NCBI RefSeq assembly: GCF_000374005.1
Contig: NZ_KB893135.1
Location: 346,625-410,624 of the forward strand
DNA from: Kiloniella laminariae DSM 19542
Lineage (GTDB): Bacteria > Pseudomonadota > Alphaproteobacteria > Kiloniellales > Kiloniellaceae
Reading direction: 5' to 3'
Length of the DNA: 64,000 nt
This document shows positions 7,719-15,788 of this stretch, one piece after another (within the stretch, counting starts at the first letter, position 1; each line of letters begins with the position of its first letter). The notes under the pieces were generated by a model. The model did not search any database, was not told the origin of the DNA, and saw only the letters and a list, made by a program, of their open reading frames with translations. The translations under genes were made by a program, and so were the position numbers.

Positions 7719-8417
7719 TCAACCGCCTTGCTGCTTGCGCCATTTGTAAAGTGTCGCCCGCGATATCCCCAGCACATCACAAAGATAAGGCACCGCATTG
7801 CGAATTTCGAGAAAGCCGAAGTCGGCCAAAACGCTGACCAGCTCCTGCCGCTCTATCCGGTTCAGCGCCGCGAGGGTCAGACCCCGCGCCCGCAGGAAGC
7901 CATCAATCTGTTCGTTGATCTGCTCGCGCCAGTCATTGGCAAAAAGCACCGCCGCCTTGTCATCCTGCCCCTGCTGCGCGCCTGAGCTCCCCAACTCCTG
8001 CACCGGGGTCACCAGCTTTTGCAGTTGTTCGACCAGTGCTGAGGCCAGACTGAGATCGTGGTTGATGCAGAGCAGACCAATCGGTTGCCCGGTTGAATCA
8101 CGCAGAACCGAGGTAATGGATTTGAGCGCCCGCCCGTCGTAATTGACCTTGGCATAGGGGCCGATCACGTCGTGATCAAGCGATGGTAACTCATCGATTT
8201 CGGTCAGGGAATCATCCCCGACCCGCCGCCGGGAAAAACAGTTGGCAATATGAATAATACGCTGGTGCGCCAGATCGTGCAGCACCACTTCAGCCTGGGG
8301 CGCAAGCAAGCTGGCAATCGCCTCACAGACCGGAATATAGCACCTCAGGGCATCCAGATGCGGATGTTCGCAGAGATGCTGATCTTGCTGTATTTTTTGC
8401 GTGCTGTTGTCTGTCAT
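7719..8417 (-). CDS. DauR/YheO-type PAS-HTH transcriptional regulator
   Basis: A 232-residue cytosolic regulator. The N-terminal half is a YheO-like PAS domain (about 25-140) with the family's marks: EVVLHDL, IHIANCFSRR, and IGLLCINHDLS. The C-terminal part is an HTH_22 domain (about 170-230) with ALNRIERQELVSVLADFGFLEIRNAVPYLCDVLGIS cut by the turn and RATLYKWRKQ as recognition helix. The best-known member is DauR, a repressor of D-arginine use. It lies 46 bp upstream of the aminotransferase on the same strand, so it probably controls that gene and they may be co-transcribed. The ligand is not known. Confidence 0.88.
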   Translation of the reverse strand: MTDNSTQKIQQDQHLCEHPHLDALRCYIPVCEAIASLLAPQAEVVLHDLAHQRIIHIANCFSRRRVGDDSLTEIDELPSLDHDVIGPYAKVNYDGRALKSITSVLRDSTGQPIGLLCINHDLSLASALVEQLQKLVTPVQELGSSGAQQGQDDKAAVLFANDWREQINEQIDGFLRARGLTLAALNRIERQELVSVLADFGFLEIRNAVPYLCDVLGISRATLYKWRKQQGG

Positions 8418-8482
8418 GATTCCCTGCCCTTTGACAGAGAATGACCAAACAAATACATTTTGTCAACTTAAGATATTTTGTA

Positions 8483-8953
8483 TTATTTATGGCTGCCCCT
8501 AAGACGAAACCGCATAAAAAGTTCCCCGTCAACGGACTGCTGTCCGTCTTCAACAAACCCCAAGCGTGTTACGGCTTTTGAGTTCGGTCTGCCGGGGGGT
8601 AAAAGGATTGTTATGGACTCAAGGCCCATTTCATTAAAGGCCTGATCCCTGACCTTGTTAAAGATCTGTCGTCCCCAGCCCCAGAATCTGGGGTGGAGGA
8701 CCAGGGCAAAATCCGCGTCCCCCTGTTCCGGTTGCAAACCGCCCCATCCGGCAAACTCCCCCCCGATCAGAAAAGCCCAGGGGCCATAGCCATGGGCGTG
8801 CCAAAGTTGTTCTTTGGCTTTCAAAAAAGCGCGACAGCTCTCGCCCGAGAAACCTCCGGCAAGCAAGGGCATCTGCCTGCCGACCAGTTCATTATTCATC
8901 AGCGCGATAATCTGTTCTTCTTTGATCTCCGAGAGACGAACAAACTTGATCAT
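8483..8953 (-). CDS. GNAT-family N-acetyltransferase
   Basis: An acetyl-CoA-dependent acetyltransferase of the RimJ/GNAT type, about 156 residues from the chosen start. It has WAFLIGGEFAGWGGLQPE (strands 2-4 around the substrate), FALVLHPRFWGWGRQIFNKV, where the Q/R-x-x-G/A acetyl-CoA loop is expected but reads GWGRQI, and the late PNSKAVTRLGFV that is standard for the C-terminal half. The protein ends FMRFRLRG. The frame is open to a TTG at 9013, but the family normally begins just before IKFVRL, so ATG 8953 is preferred; ATG 8983 remains possible. Substrate unknown. It is downstream of nothing obvious and starts back to back with the redoxin gene region. Confidence 0.8.
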   Translation of the reverse strand: MIKFVRLSEIKEEQIIALMNNELVGRQMPLLAGGFSGESCRAFLKAKEQLWHAHGYGPWAFLIGGEFAGWGGLQPEQGDADFALVLHPRFWGWGRQIFNKVRDQAFNEMGLESITILLPPGRPNSKAVTRLGFVEDGQQSVDGELFMRFRLRGSHK

Positions 8954-9094
8954 ATCCATAAGGCCATCCGGGAAACAGTCCATGCCAGAGACTAGTCTTA
9001 TCGGGATTGTCAAATAAAGCTCTATCTCTCCCTTGAGTTCTCACATCTGTGTGAAGGCATCTGATCAGTATTTTTGTTGGTTATGAAAAGCGGA

Positions 9095-9676
9095 TCAGAT
9101 CGCGCAACCCTTTTCGTCACATCCCGGCGGGACAGATGCGGGATCAATTTTCATCGTGCCTTCTTCTCCCTCCAGAGGGTTTTCCCGGATCAGCGACATG
9201 ATCTCTGCCCCCAACTGCATATCGTCGATCGCCCCAAACTTGACCCGGCGCAGATACCCTTGTCGATCAATCAGGATCAGGCTGGGGGTTCCCTGAAGCT
9301 GATATCGCTGCATGGTTTGTGGAATGTGGGTTTGTGGAATGTGGGTTTGTGGAATTGTTCCCTTGAGGGCGGGCAGGTCAACCGCAACCGGAAAGGGAAT
9401 ACGGTATTCCTGCAAGAAGGCCTGGAGTGATACCGGGGTCATGGCCGCGTGGTGCTCGAATACGGAATGCAGCCCCAGCACAACCAGATCCTTGGGCGAA
9501 AAAAGCTGTGCTGCCCGTTTGGCCTGCGGCAAGCCCAACTCAACACAGCCGGGACAAAGCATCTGGAATACCTCAATCAGCACCACCCGCCCGCGCAGGC
9601 TTTCCAGGGTAATATCCTCCTTGCTGTTAAACCACTGCTCGACCTGCAAGGCTGGGGCTTTTTGTAACTTTCTCAT
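9095..9676 (-). CDS. Thioredoxin-like redoxin (AhpC/TSA-TlpA type)
   Basis: A 193-residue thioredoxin-fold protein with an active-site CPGC (FQMLCPGCVELGLPQAK, about 40-43) and the cis-Pro region GTPSLILIDRQG. This is the layout of redoxin/TlpA-like thiol oxidoreductases, but no signal peptide is seen, so it is probably cytosolic. The C-terminus has an extra CXXXXC (GCDEKGC). Between strands, the peptide IPQTH is repeated (positions about 107-117) because of a 15-bp DNA tandem repeat at 9314-9356. Copy-number change there would keep frame and only alter loop length. Likely role: thiol-disulfide exchange or peroxide reduction. Confidence 0.85.
   Translation of the reverse strand: MRKLQKAPALQVEQWFNSKEDITLESLRGRVVLIEVFQMLCPGCVELGLPQAKRAAQLFSPKDLVVLGLHSVFEHHAAMTPVSLQAFLQEYRIPFPVAVDLPALKGTIPQTHIPQTHIPQTMQRYQLQGTPSLILIDRQGYLRRVKFGAIDDMQLGAEIMSLIRENPLEGEEGTMKIDPASVPPGCDEKGCAI
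9314..9356. repeat. 15-bp in-frame tandem repeat in the redoxin gene
   Basis: Nearly three copies of GGGTTTGTGGAATGT (plus strand). The unit is a multiple of three, so it adds five residues (IPQTH) per copy on the minus strand. Confidence 0.9.
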
Positions 9677-9764
9677 GGTTTCACTTCCTGAATGTCGCAG
9701 TTGTGGGGGGCAGGCCTTTAACGGCTCAAAACCTGCCCCAATTTTTTATCGACCAGTTTCCTGC

Positions 9765-10577
9765 TTATTTTTTCATGATGATACCGGGGAACGACAGATC
9801 GCCCGAGGCCACATCCTGAGCCTCCGTCACACAGAGCAAAGGCCCCGGTGATCCCTCTTGAGAAATCATCAATTTTGCCGTCATGGCATCAAAAGCTGCG
9901 GCTTCGGCGCCCTTGACCGGCAGGGTAATGTGCAGGCTGTTATCGTTCAGCAAGGGACTTTGCCCCGGCGCATCCAGAGCAATCGGCAGATCGGGCATGC
10001 TGGCGGGCACCAGATCCTGCCCCGGCGAGATTTCCTTGACCTTGAAGCCAGCGCCACAGGCGGCATCTTCTGCCAGTACCGCCCAGTGCGCATGCCAGTT
10101 TTTGCCGTCGTTGGCCGGATCACCATCGCCATTTTCATCATGCAATGGCGTATCATCAAAATCGGGATGCGCCGTAATCGCCAACGCCAGAATGCCTGAA
10201 CCTTCGGCAAAGCCAACACCGGAAGGATCTATCTTGGTCGGCCAGACATAGGCATAGACTTCTGCTCCGCGAAAAGCACCGCTGGCTTCCGGGATAATAC
10301 TACCGCTTTTCCCAGCCAGCTCCATCATAAAGCTGGCCCAGCGTCCGTCGGTAGAGGCGGAGGCCTTAATAATATCAAAGGGCGGATCAACCGCCGGATT
10401 AACCGGACTGAGGATGTCATGCGCCATAAGGTTTGCCGAACTCCCCAGTAAACCACACAAGATCGCCGCCCCGATCGTCATCCCCTTCGCCCTCCTCTTC
10501 GTCCCCGTGGCCAAAAGTCCCCTTTTCAATCCTGTAACCCCGTTTGAAGTCTGTTCCAGCCTGTTTCTCTTTTTCAT
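9765..10577 (-). CDS. Exported protein, unknown, MarR-linked
   Basis: Family not recognised. About 270 residues with a basic N-terminus (KKRNR... KRRAKG) and a hydrophobic export segment (TIGAAILCGLLGSSANLMAHD). The mature part begins HDILSPVNP. An acidic loop (HDENGDGDPANDGKNW) resembles a calcium-binding loop, followed by HAHWAVLAEDAACGAG. Two Cys could form a disulfide. The start at 10577 has GGGAG at the right distance; the frame is open upstream but without an export signal in place. It is transcribed divergently from the MarR gene, with a perfect palindrome between them, so it is probably the MarR target. A secreted or periplasmic solute-binding role is possible but unproven. Confidence 0.7.
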   Translation of the reverse strand: MKKRNRLEQTSNGVTGLKRGLLATGTKRRAKGMTIGAAILCGLLGSSANLMAHDILSPVNPAVDPPFDIIKASASTDGRWASFMMELAGKSGSIIPEASGAFRGAEVYAYVWPTKIDPSGVGFAEGSGILALAITAHPDFDDTPLHDENGDGDPANDGKNWHAHWAVLAEDAACGAGFKVKEISPGQDLVPASMPDLPIALDAPGQSPLLNDNSLHITLPVKGAEAAAFDAMTAKLMISQEGSPGPLLCVTEAQDVASGDLSFPGIIMKK

Positions 10578-10600
10578 AATTAGCTCCCGCGTCACAGTTA

Positions 10601-10615
10601 GTATCGACTCGATAC
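10601..10615. promoter_or_regulatory. Palindromic operator between exported-protein gene and marR
   Basis: GTATCGA C TCGATAC is a perfect 7-bp dyad with a one-base centre, 24 bp upstream of the exported-protein start. A further half-site, GTCGATAC, lies at 10664-10671, 27 bp upstream of the MarR start. The size and placement fit a MarR dimer binding site controlling both divergent genes. Confidence 0.65.
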
Positions 10616-10697
10616 ATTTAAACAGATAACAAGGATTATTGCGGCTTGCAAGATTCGTTTTTAGTCGATACCATTTTGCATAACCAGAGAATGACTG

Positions 10698-11291
10698 ATG
10701 CCAAACCAGAGCCAAAACCAAAACACACCGGACCATTTTATCAGCCTGCTGGCGCGCCTTTCGCGGCTGGTCAATCACGACGGCCATGCCGGAGGGTTAA
10801 AGCCGGCCCAGTGGGATGCCTTGCGGTTTCTGGCCCGGGCCAACCGTTTCTCTCGCACGCCCGGCGGCCTGACCGCCTATCTTGGTGCGACCAAAGGCAC
10901 AATTTCACAAACCCTGATGTCCCTGGAAAAAAAGGGTCTGCTTGAGAAAACCCCCGATCCTCTGGATCGCCGCTCGGTCGCTCTCAGGCTGACTGCTGCC
11001 GGGGAAGAACTGGCCAGCAGCGATGCGCTCACCAGCTTTGGCACCCTCTTTGAAGGCCTGCCCCCGGCAGATCGGCAAAAGCTGGAGGCCGCGCTGGAAC
11101 AGCTGCTCCGGGCCAAACTACAGCGCGAAGGCAACCGTCCCTTTGGCATCTGCAACAGCTGCCGCCATTTCCGCAAAAACAGTGCTCAGGGAAATATAAG
11201 TGAAGGCAAGCCACATTTCTGTAGCCTGCTCAACGAACCCTTGAGCGAAAGCGGCAGCCATAAAATCTGCATCGAACAGGAAGCCGCCTGA
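10698..11291 (+). CDS. MarR-family regulator with Cys-rich C-terminus
   Basis: A 197-residue regulator. Residues 10-145 form the MarR winged-helix domain: LKPAQWDALRFLARA, LGATKGTISQTLMSLEKKGLL (recognition helix) and the wing DPLDRRSVALRLTAAGEE. Unlike ordinary MarR proteins it has a C-terminal extension (about 148-195) with FGICNSCRHF, HFCSLLNEPL and HKICIE, that is four Cys plus His, which looks like a metal or Fe-S site. This may make it a redox or metal sensor. It is divergent from the exported-protein gene with a perfect palindrome between them. Confidence 0.88.
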   Translation: MPNQSQNQNTPDHFISLLARLSRLVNHDGHAGGLKPAQWDALRFLARANRFSRTPGGLTAYLGATKGTISQTLMSLEKKGLLEKTPDPLDRRSVALRLTAAGEELASSDALTSFGTLFEGLPPADRQKLEAALEQLLRAKLQREGNRPFGICNSCRHFRKNSAQGNISEGKPHFCSLLNEPLSESGSHKICIEQEAA

Positions 11292-11440
11292 CCCTCGACA
11301 AAACACTGAGAAAGTCCATCATTGACTCGCCTCGGTCACGATTTTGCTTATAGCGTCCTATTACTCAGCAGGCCATGTCGATTTTGTCGCGTAACTTTCA
11401 CGCTCCAAGGTTCCTTCCGTATCCTCACCCTGCCCATCCA

Positions 11441-12532
11441 CTACTTGGCCCATATGGGGTCGAAAGAGATATTTAGTTCAGACGCAAGTATTCTGGCTCT
11501 TTCTTTTAGATTAGACGAATCATTTGTACCTTGCTGACTTAAGCGATCATACTCTAATAGATCATATGATGAATCAGCATAATTCTCTTCTGCATCCTGC
11601 CTATTTTTTCGAAGCTTTTCACGGAAATCTAAAAGCTTCCGCCTAGAAATTTTATCCAATTCATCAGAAATCATTGCTGATTTAAAAATCAAGTAATAAA
11701 TTGTTAAATTTCCTTGTGCATTTAAAAGTTCATCATTATCAGAAAAAACTTCACACATACAATCGCAGATTTCTAAGCATTTCTGCAAAATACAATTTAC
11801 GTGCTCCGCACCTTCTTCTCTATATTTTTTAGCCATTGCATCTAAATAAACTTTTTTAGTATCTATTAACTTACCATTAACAGAAATACTATCTTCAATA
11901 ACTAAAAATCTAGCAGCGACTTCTTTATGCTGATATCTAGAGTTAGAAAAACGAACCTTATTAATAAAAAGCCTTCCCCCTGACAGCTCTGAGATCGCTC
12001 GGACCATAAATCCTCCAAATGCATTTCGTTTTTCTGCAGCATTTAATGGAGAGGCTTCATTTAGCCGGGCAAACATATCTTCAATTAAATCTAAATCGTT
12101 TCCCAATGTAGACACAGTCACAATCGGTAAAACAAATGAGTCAAATTTCACTCTAATTTTTGGGTATTGCTTTGCAATATCGTTATAGCTCAATCCAGCT
12201 AGCTTGATTGTATCATCACGCTGATATTCAAAATCATTTGATAGATTGAACTCACCCTCAATGAAGCCTCGAATAGTCTCTAAGCGCTGCCTCCCATCAA
12301 TTACAGCGTATTTAATACCCGTTTCTAGAAATTTTTTTGTGTCATACAGGTGAAAGTAAATTTTTGGCAAATCGTAATCATTAAGAATTGAGTCTATTAA
12401 TAATTGCTTCTTATCAATAGTCCAAACGCCCCCCATTCGCTGATATTCAGGATCAAATTTGATTTCATCAATTTCTGAATACAGAAGCATAATTGTGCTA
12501 TTTTTCAACACAGATGTTTCAATGTAACTCAC
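11441..12532 (-). CDS. DUF262 (ParB/GmrSD-N-like) protein, second gene of FRG operon
   Basis: A 363-residue protein with the DUF262 fold at its N-terminus: PEYQRMGGVW (about 28-37), the QLLIDSILNDYDLPKIYF helix region, and the signature IDGRQRLETI (about 78-87) that in this ParB-like family forms a nucleotide-binding or hydrolysing site. NAAEKRNAFGG follows, also typical. The C-terminal half is helical with many Cys (CILQKCLEICDCMCEVF) and charged residues. GmrSD-type restriction enzymes use this domain, but no DUF1524 HNH nuclease is present here. GTG start with GGGGG upstream, overlapping the FRG stop by four bases (GTGA), so translation is coupled. AT-rich codon use marks it as acquired. 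Role in phage defence is inferred. Confidence 0.85.
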   Translation of the reverse strand: MSYIETSVLKNSTIMLLYSEIDEIKFDPEYQRMGGVWTIDKKQLLIDSILNDYDLPKIYFHLYDTKKFLETGIKYAVIDGRQRLETIRGFIEGEFNLSNDFEYQRDDTIKLAGLSYNDIAKQYPKIRVKFDSFVLPIVTVSTLGNDLDLIEDMFARLNEASPLNAAEKRNAFGGFMVRAISELSGGRLFINKVRFSNSRYQHKEVAARFLVIEDSISVNGKLIDTKKVYLDAMAKKYREEGAEHVNCILQKCLEICDCMCEVFSDNDELLNAQGNLTIYYLIFKSAMISDELDKISRRKLLDFREKLRKNRQDAEENYADSSYDLLEYDRLSQQGTNDSSNLKERARILASELNISFDPIWAK

Positions 12533-13281
12533 AACAGCCCCCTTTTAATCGTTTCACCTACACTTGAAAGCTCTGGAAACATTTGAAACTTCCCTAACCC
12601 AAGAGATTGAATTTCTTCCCTTAATTTGGCTCTATTTTCTGCAGGTATAATAAATTTCATCAAATAGGACCCATCAGAAACTTTCTCTATTGGTATTCTA
12701 TAATCATGATGAACGGTAAAAACCCCCATTTGCGCTTGAATTCTTGGATTATTTCTTGTTGCTATTGTAGCTACTGGTAGCGACTGTGTTTTTATCTTTC
12801 CATTTAAACTTTCAGGGGAATAAGTGCTTACTATTAAATCATCTTCAAAGGAGGGGATATATCCCGCCTCATTTGGATCTATAATTCTCGATACAGCATT
12901 TAATTCTGCAGGTCTTAACCTCCACAAGCACGCATCAGTATTTGAGTGAGCTTCCATATCCTCTAACGCAAAATAAAGCCCCACTAATGGGCTTTCGCTC
13001 CAATCTAATAATCTTGTCGGCACCCCATAATGCTGCATTAGGAATAACCAATCGAATGATTCCTTTGGCTGTCGATCAATCAACATCGACGCATTTTGCT
13101 TAAACTTATTAATAAGGGTTGTTTCAGATGGAGGGGTGGATAACCTATAATAACCAGGAATTAAACTCCATTCTACATTAGCATGGCCACGATACCAAAC
13201 AGCCTCAGTGTAGCTCTCTCTATCTTGTTTTTGAATATTAAGAAAATCTTGAATAGAAGATATTGGCTTTTCTTCAATCAC
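12529..13281 (-). CDS. FRG-domain protein, first gene of FRG-DUF262 operon
   Basis: A 250-residue protein with the FRG domain, named for its conserved Phe-Arg-Gly-type motif: VWYRGHANVEW (about 28-38), then LMQHYGVPTRLLDWSESPLVGLYFA (about 81-105 in two parts), the most conserved FRG element. Molecular function of FRG domains is not established, although they occur in defence-associated loci. The GTG start at 13281 directly follows an in-frame TAA, so no earlier start exists; no Shine-Dalgarno sequence is seen. The stop overlaps the DUF262 start. Base composition is well below the neighbours. It probably acts with the DUF262 protein. Confidence 0.85.
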   Translation of the reverse strand: MIEEKPISSIQDFLNIQKQDRESYTEAVWYRGHANVEWSLIPGYYRLSTPPSETTLINKFKQNASMLIDRQPKESFDWLFLMQHYGVPTRLLDWSESPLVGLYFALEDMEAHSNTDACLWRLRPAELNAVSRIIDPNEAGYIPSFEDDLIVSTYSPESLNGKIKTQSLPVATIATRNNPRIQAQMGVFTVHHDYRIPIEKVSDGSYLMKFIIPAENRAKLREEIQSLGLGKFQMFPELSSVGETIKRGLL

Positions 13282-13629
13282 TTAAAAAATCCAATCCAGT
13301 TACATTCAATAGCCAGACGCTATAAAATAGTAGCATCACAATATCTGCAATCCATGATTTTAATCCAGTTAAAAACATCCAGCAGGTCACTTTTTCGCCA
13401 AAGCTTTATTTCTTTGTCACAAATCCTTGCCAGCCACTTGCGCCGTAGATGGAAGAGGTGCAAGCTGGACGCTCTGTACATCTTTTCATCCGCTCCCCGC
13501 CTCTGGCCTTCACGGCTTCCTGGCCTGGGTCTGATCCCGGTACAGCTTCGCTTTTCCTGACGGCCCCCTTACGGCCCCGGTTTTCTGCTTTCTGTTTTCT
13601 TTTTTGTCTCTTGTATCTGTGAATATTAC
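13282..13629. other. Intergenic edge of the FRG-DUF262 island
   Basis: About 350 bp without a supportable gene. The left 130 bp are AT-rich like the FRG gene and probably hold its promoter. Composition rises to the genome norm near 13420, marking the likely right edge of the acquired segment. No tRNA, integrase, inverted terminal repeat or direct repeat was seen at this edge. Confidence 0.5.
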
Positions 13630-14679
13630 ATGCCCCTTCAACTGATTCCGGTCCGCCTCCAGAGCTATTACAGCCACACCCTGCACAGCCGCTGGCACCC
13701 TTATTGGGGGGCAATTCCGGGCAATGTACGCGGGTCGTTGTTGGTATTGCTGGCAGCCCTGTCCGGGGCCTGTATGGGCGGGCTGATCAAGATGATCGGC
13801 CAGCGCATCCCGGTGTTCGAGATCCTTTTTATCCGCCAGCTCTTTGCCGTCAGCATTATTGCCCCGGTGGTGATCCGCAACTGGCGCACCACCTTTCGCA
13901 CCACGCTGTTTCGCTTTCACCTGCTGCGCGGGGTTTGCTCTGGTATTGCCATGAGTGCCGGGTTTACCGCTGTGGTCCACCTGCCGCTGGCCCAGGTCAC
14001 AGCGATCAGCTTTGTCCGCACGCTCTTTACCACCCTGCTGGCGATCATCTTTCTGCGCGAAGTCGTGGGTATCCGCCGCTGGTCAGTCACCATTGTCGGT
14101 TTTATCGGCGTGCTGATTATTATCCAGCCTGACCTTTCTTCCGGCTCGGAAGCGGTCGGGGAAACCCTGCTGACACTTGAAGCCTTTCTGGCGGCAACAA
14201 CGACCTTTGTCCAGGAGCATCTCTATGCCCTGCTCGCCCTGACCGGGGCCTTCTTTGTCGCTGCGGTCATGATTATCCTGCGCAAGCTCTCGCAGGTCGA
14301 CAAACCCTCGACCATTATGGCCTATCAGTACAGCTTCATCACCCTCTATATGATCGGCCCGGCGATCTGGTTCTGGGTGCCGCCGTCACTGACAGATGTG
14401 CTGATTATCGGGGTGATCGCCGCGCTGATGTCGCTGATGCACTGGCTGTATATCCAGGCCTTTCGCGTGGCCGAAACGGTCGCAGTCGCGCCGATGGAAT
14501 ATTCCCGGCTGCTCTTTGCTACCGGCATCGGCATTGTCTTTTTTGGCGAAATCCCAACGGTCTATACCCTGAGCGGGGCGGCGATCATCATCGCCTCAAC
14601 CCTCTACACTATCCACCGAAACGCCCTGCGCAAACGCCAGGACCAGGGGGAAGTTACAGCGACATTTCCTGAAAAATAA
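13630..14679 (+). CDS. EamA-family (DMT) transporter
   Basis: A 349-residue inner-membrane transporter with ten predicted TM helices in two EamA repeats. The first repeat runs about 33-170 (LLVLLAALSGACMGGLIKMIG, FIRQLFAVSIIAPVV, HLLRGVCSGIAMSAGF, ITAISFVRTLFTTLLAIIFL region with the usual Arg/Glu after helix 4, LREVVG). The second runs about 195-335 and includes MEYSRLLFATGIGIVFFGE, the repeat-2 equivalent. Members export amino acids and related metabolites by proton exchange. A 25-residue Arg/His-rich N-terminus precedes the first helix. No operon partner. Substrate unknown. Confidence 0.9.
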   Translation: MPLQLIPVRLQSYYSHTLHSRWHPYWGAIPGNVRGSLLVLLAALSGACMGGLIKMIGQRIPVFEILFIRQLFAVSIIAPVVIRNWRTTFRTTLFRFHLLRGVCSGIAMSAGFTAVVHLPLAQVTAISFVRTLFTTLLAIIFLREVVGIRRWSVTIVGFIGVLIIIQPDLSSGSEAVGETLLTLEAFLAATTTFVQEHLYALLALTGAFFVAAVMIILRKLSQVDKPSTIMAYQYSFITLYMIGPAIWFWVPPSLTDVLIIGVIAALMSLMHWLYIQAFRVAETVAVAPMEYSRLLFATGIGIVFFGEIPTVYTLSGAAIIIASTLYTIHRNALRKRQDQGEVTATFPEK

Positions 14680-14726
14680 CCCTGTGCAAAACAAGTTTTC
14701 CCGCATTATTTGCAGTGGTACCTGCT

Positions 14727-14858
14727 TCATAACAGCCAGGGATCAGGCGGGCCTTCCGGGGTGGGATGGTTTGGTTCCTCCGGGCTCTGGCCGGGGCCGG
14801 GACGCGGACCGCGCCGCAACTCCACTTCGGACAAACAAGGGGTAAAGTCGGATTTCAT
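14727..14858 (-). CDS. Small Pro/Glu-rich protein, 43 residues
   Basis: Not a known family. The reading frame MKSDFTPCLSEVEL... PPDPWLL has an ideal ribosome site, AAGGAG, eight bases before its ATG, stronger than most genes here. The product is hydrophilic, with one Cys and Pro at about a quarter of positions (RGPRPGPGQSPEEPNHP, then TPEGPPDPWLL). It sits 82 bp downstream of the SLATT-like gene on the same strand and could be its operon partner. The ribosome site is the main reason for the call; codon bias is consistent with the genome. Confidence 0.6.
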   Translation of the reverse strand: MKSDFTPCLSEVELRRGPRPGPGQSPEEPNHPTPEGPPDPWLL

Positions 14859-14940
14859 GATGTTATCTCCTTCACACAGACAAACTGGCTGGTCTCCAAG
14901 CCCTGTACTCTCCCTTTTGTACAGCTGCTCAGACCAGGCA

Positions 14941-15465
14941 CTATTGTTCCTGCCAGCCCCACCAGTTCCTGTATTGCAACCGGTCCTTGATCCGGTTCTG
15001 GATCTGGCGCTGGATCTCTACTGACAGGCCATTGCCCGAATTCACGGGGACCAGCGCCAGTTCATCACGCAGTTTGGTATAGCGGGCCTCGAAGTCCCCG
15101 CTCCAGGCTTGTGAGGCTTTGATATCTTCAATCAGATTGGCCAGACCGTGTTTGACCGGGGTGTGGAATTCAACCTGTTCGATGGATTTTTTCAAACGCC
15201 CGCTCCAGTCATAAATCCCCTTGGCCACCGCCCCGATGGTCGAGATGGTGGTCAGGATGGCACAGAGCCAGGCAAAGTCCGGCGAGGCAAGAATACCCAG
15301 CCCGGTTCCCCCGCTGGAGGCGGCCCCGAGCGCGATCAGAAAGTCGATATGCTGCGAGCGACTGGCCAGCCGGTCGTGGCATTCGTGATGATAGTCTATT
15401 TCATAGAGCGAGTTGAGATAGGCACGATAAACCTGATTGATACGCGCCACTTCCTGCGGTGACAT
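14941..15465 (-). CDS. SLATT-like two-TM protein
   Basis: A 174-residue protein whose layout matches SLATT (SMODS and SLOG-associating 2TM effector) proteins: an N-terminal helix with YEIDYHHECHDRLASRSQH leading into two close TM helices (HIDFLIALGAASSGGTGLGIL and FAWLCAILTTISTIGAVAKGIY), then a long charged helical tail (about 95-170) ending WWGWQEQ. SLATT proteins are thought to be membrane-disrupting effectors of nucleotide-signalling defence systems. No SMODS, SLOG or TIR partner is adjacent, so that role is only possible. GGGAG precedes the ATG. It could instead be a general two-helix membrane protein. Confidence 0.6.
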   Translation of the reverse strand: MSPQEVARINQVYRAYLNSLYEIDYHHECHDRLASRSQHIDFLIALGAASSGGTGLGILASPDFAWLCAILTTISTIGAVAKGIYDWSGRLKKSIEQVEFHTPVKHGLANLIEDIKASQAWSGDFEARYTKLRDELALVPVNSGNGLSVEIQRQIQNRIKDRLQYRNWWGWQEQ

Positions 15466-15721
15466 GGCGTACTCCCACGTGTTGTTTTACAGGGGGGGGC
15501 GATGCTCAAATTTCAGGATATGACACACCACGGCAAAAAAATCGCAAAGCACCAGACCTGCAAAGTACCGGAACCGGAAAGAGCAGAGATCACCCCTTGA
15601 ACTCGAATAATTATATAACACGGATCTTCATCAGAACGAAGATCAAAACAATTCATGATTGTATCTGGAGAATTTCTCAATATTCCACCCAAAATAGCCT
15701 TGCCCAATGTTTCAGGTTTAC
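15466..15721. other. Intergenic region upstream of GFA gene
   Basis: No gene seen. AT-rich from about 15600, with the promoter region of the SLATT-like gene at its left end (including a run of eight G at 15492-15499) and that of the GFA gene at its right. Confidence 0.4.
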
Positions 15722-15744
15722 GAAATATTTTCCGGAAATATTTC
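15722..15744. promoter_or_regulatory. Inverted-repeat operator candidate before GFA gene
   Basis: GAAATATTT TCCGG AAATATTTC is a perfect 9-bp inverted repeat with a 5-bp centre, 44 bp upstream of the GFA start. A -10-like TATGCT follows at about 15750. The placement fits a repressor site overlapping the promoter. Confidence 0.5.
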
Positions 15745-15788
15745 AGACTATGCTACGCTGTATCCCTGTCCTGAGAGAGGAAAAGATC

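Noticed and set aside
5389-13423. Shared TTTGTCACAAA near both foreign inserts (about 5389 and 13415) as an integration site
   Set aside because: Only about 11 bp match, the flanks differ, and the motif does not sit at the insert borders.
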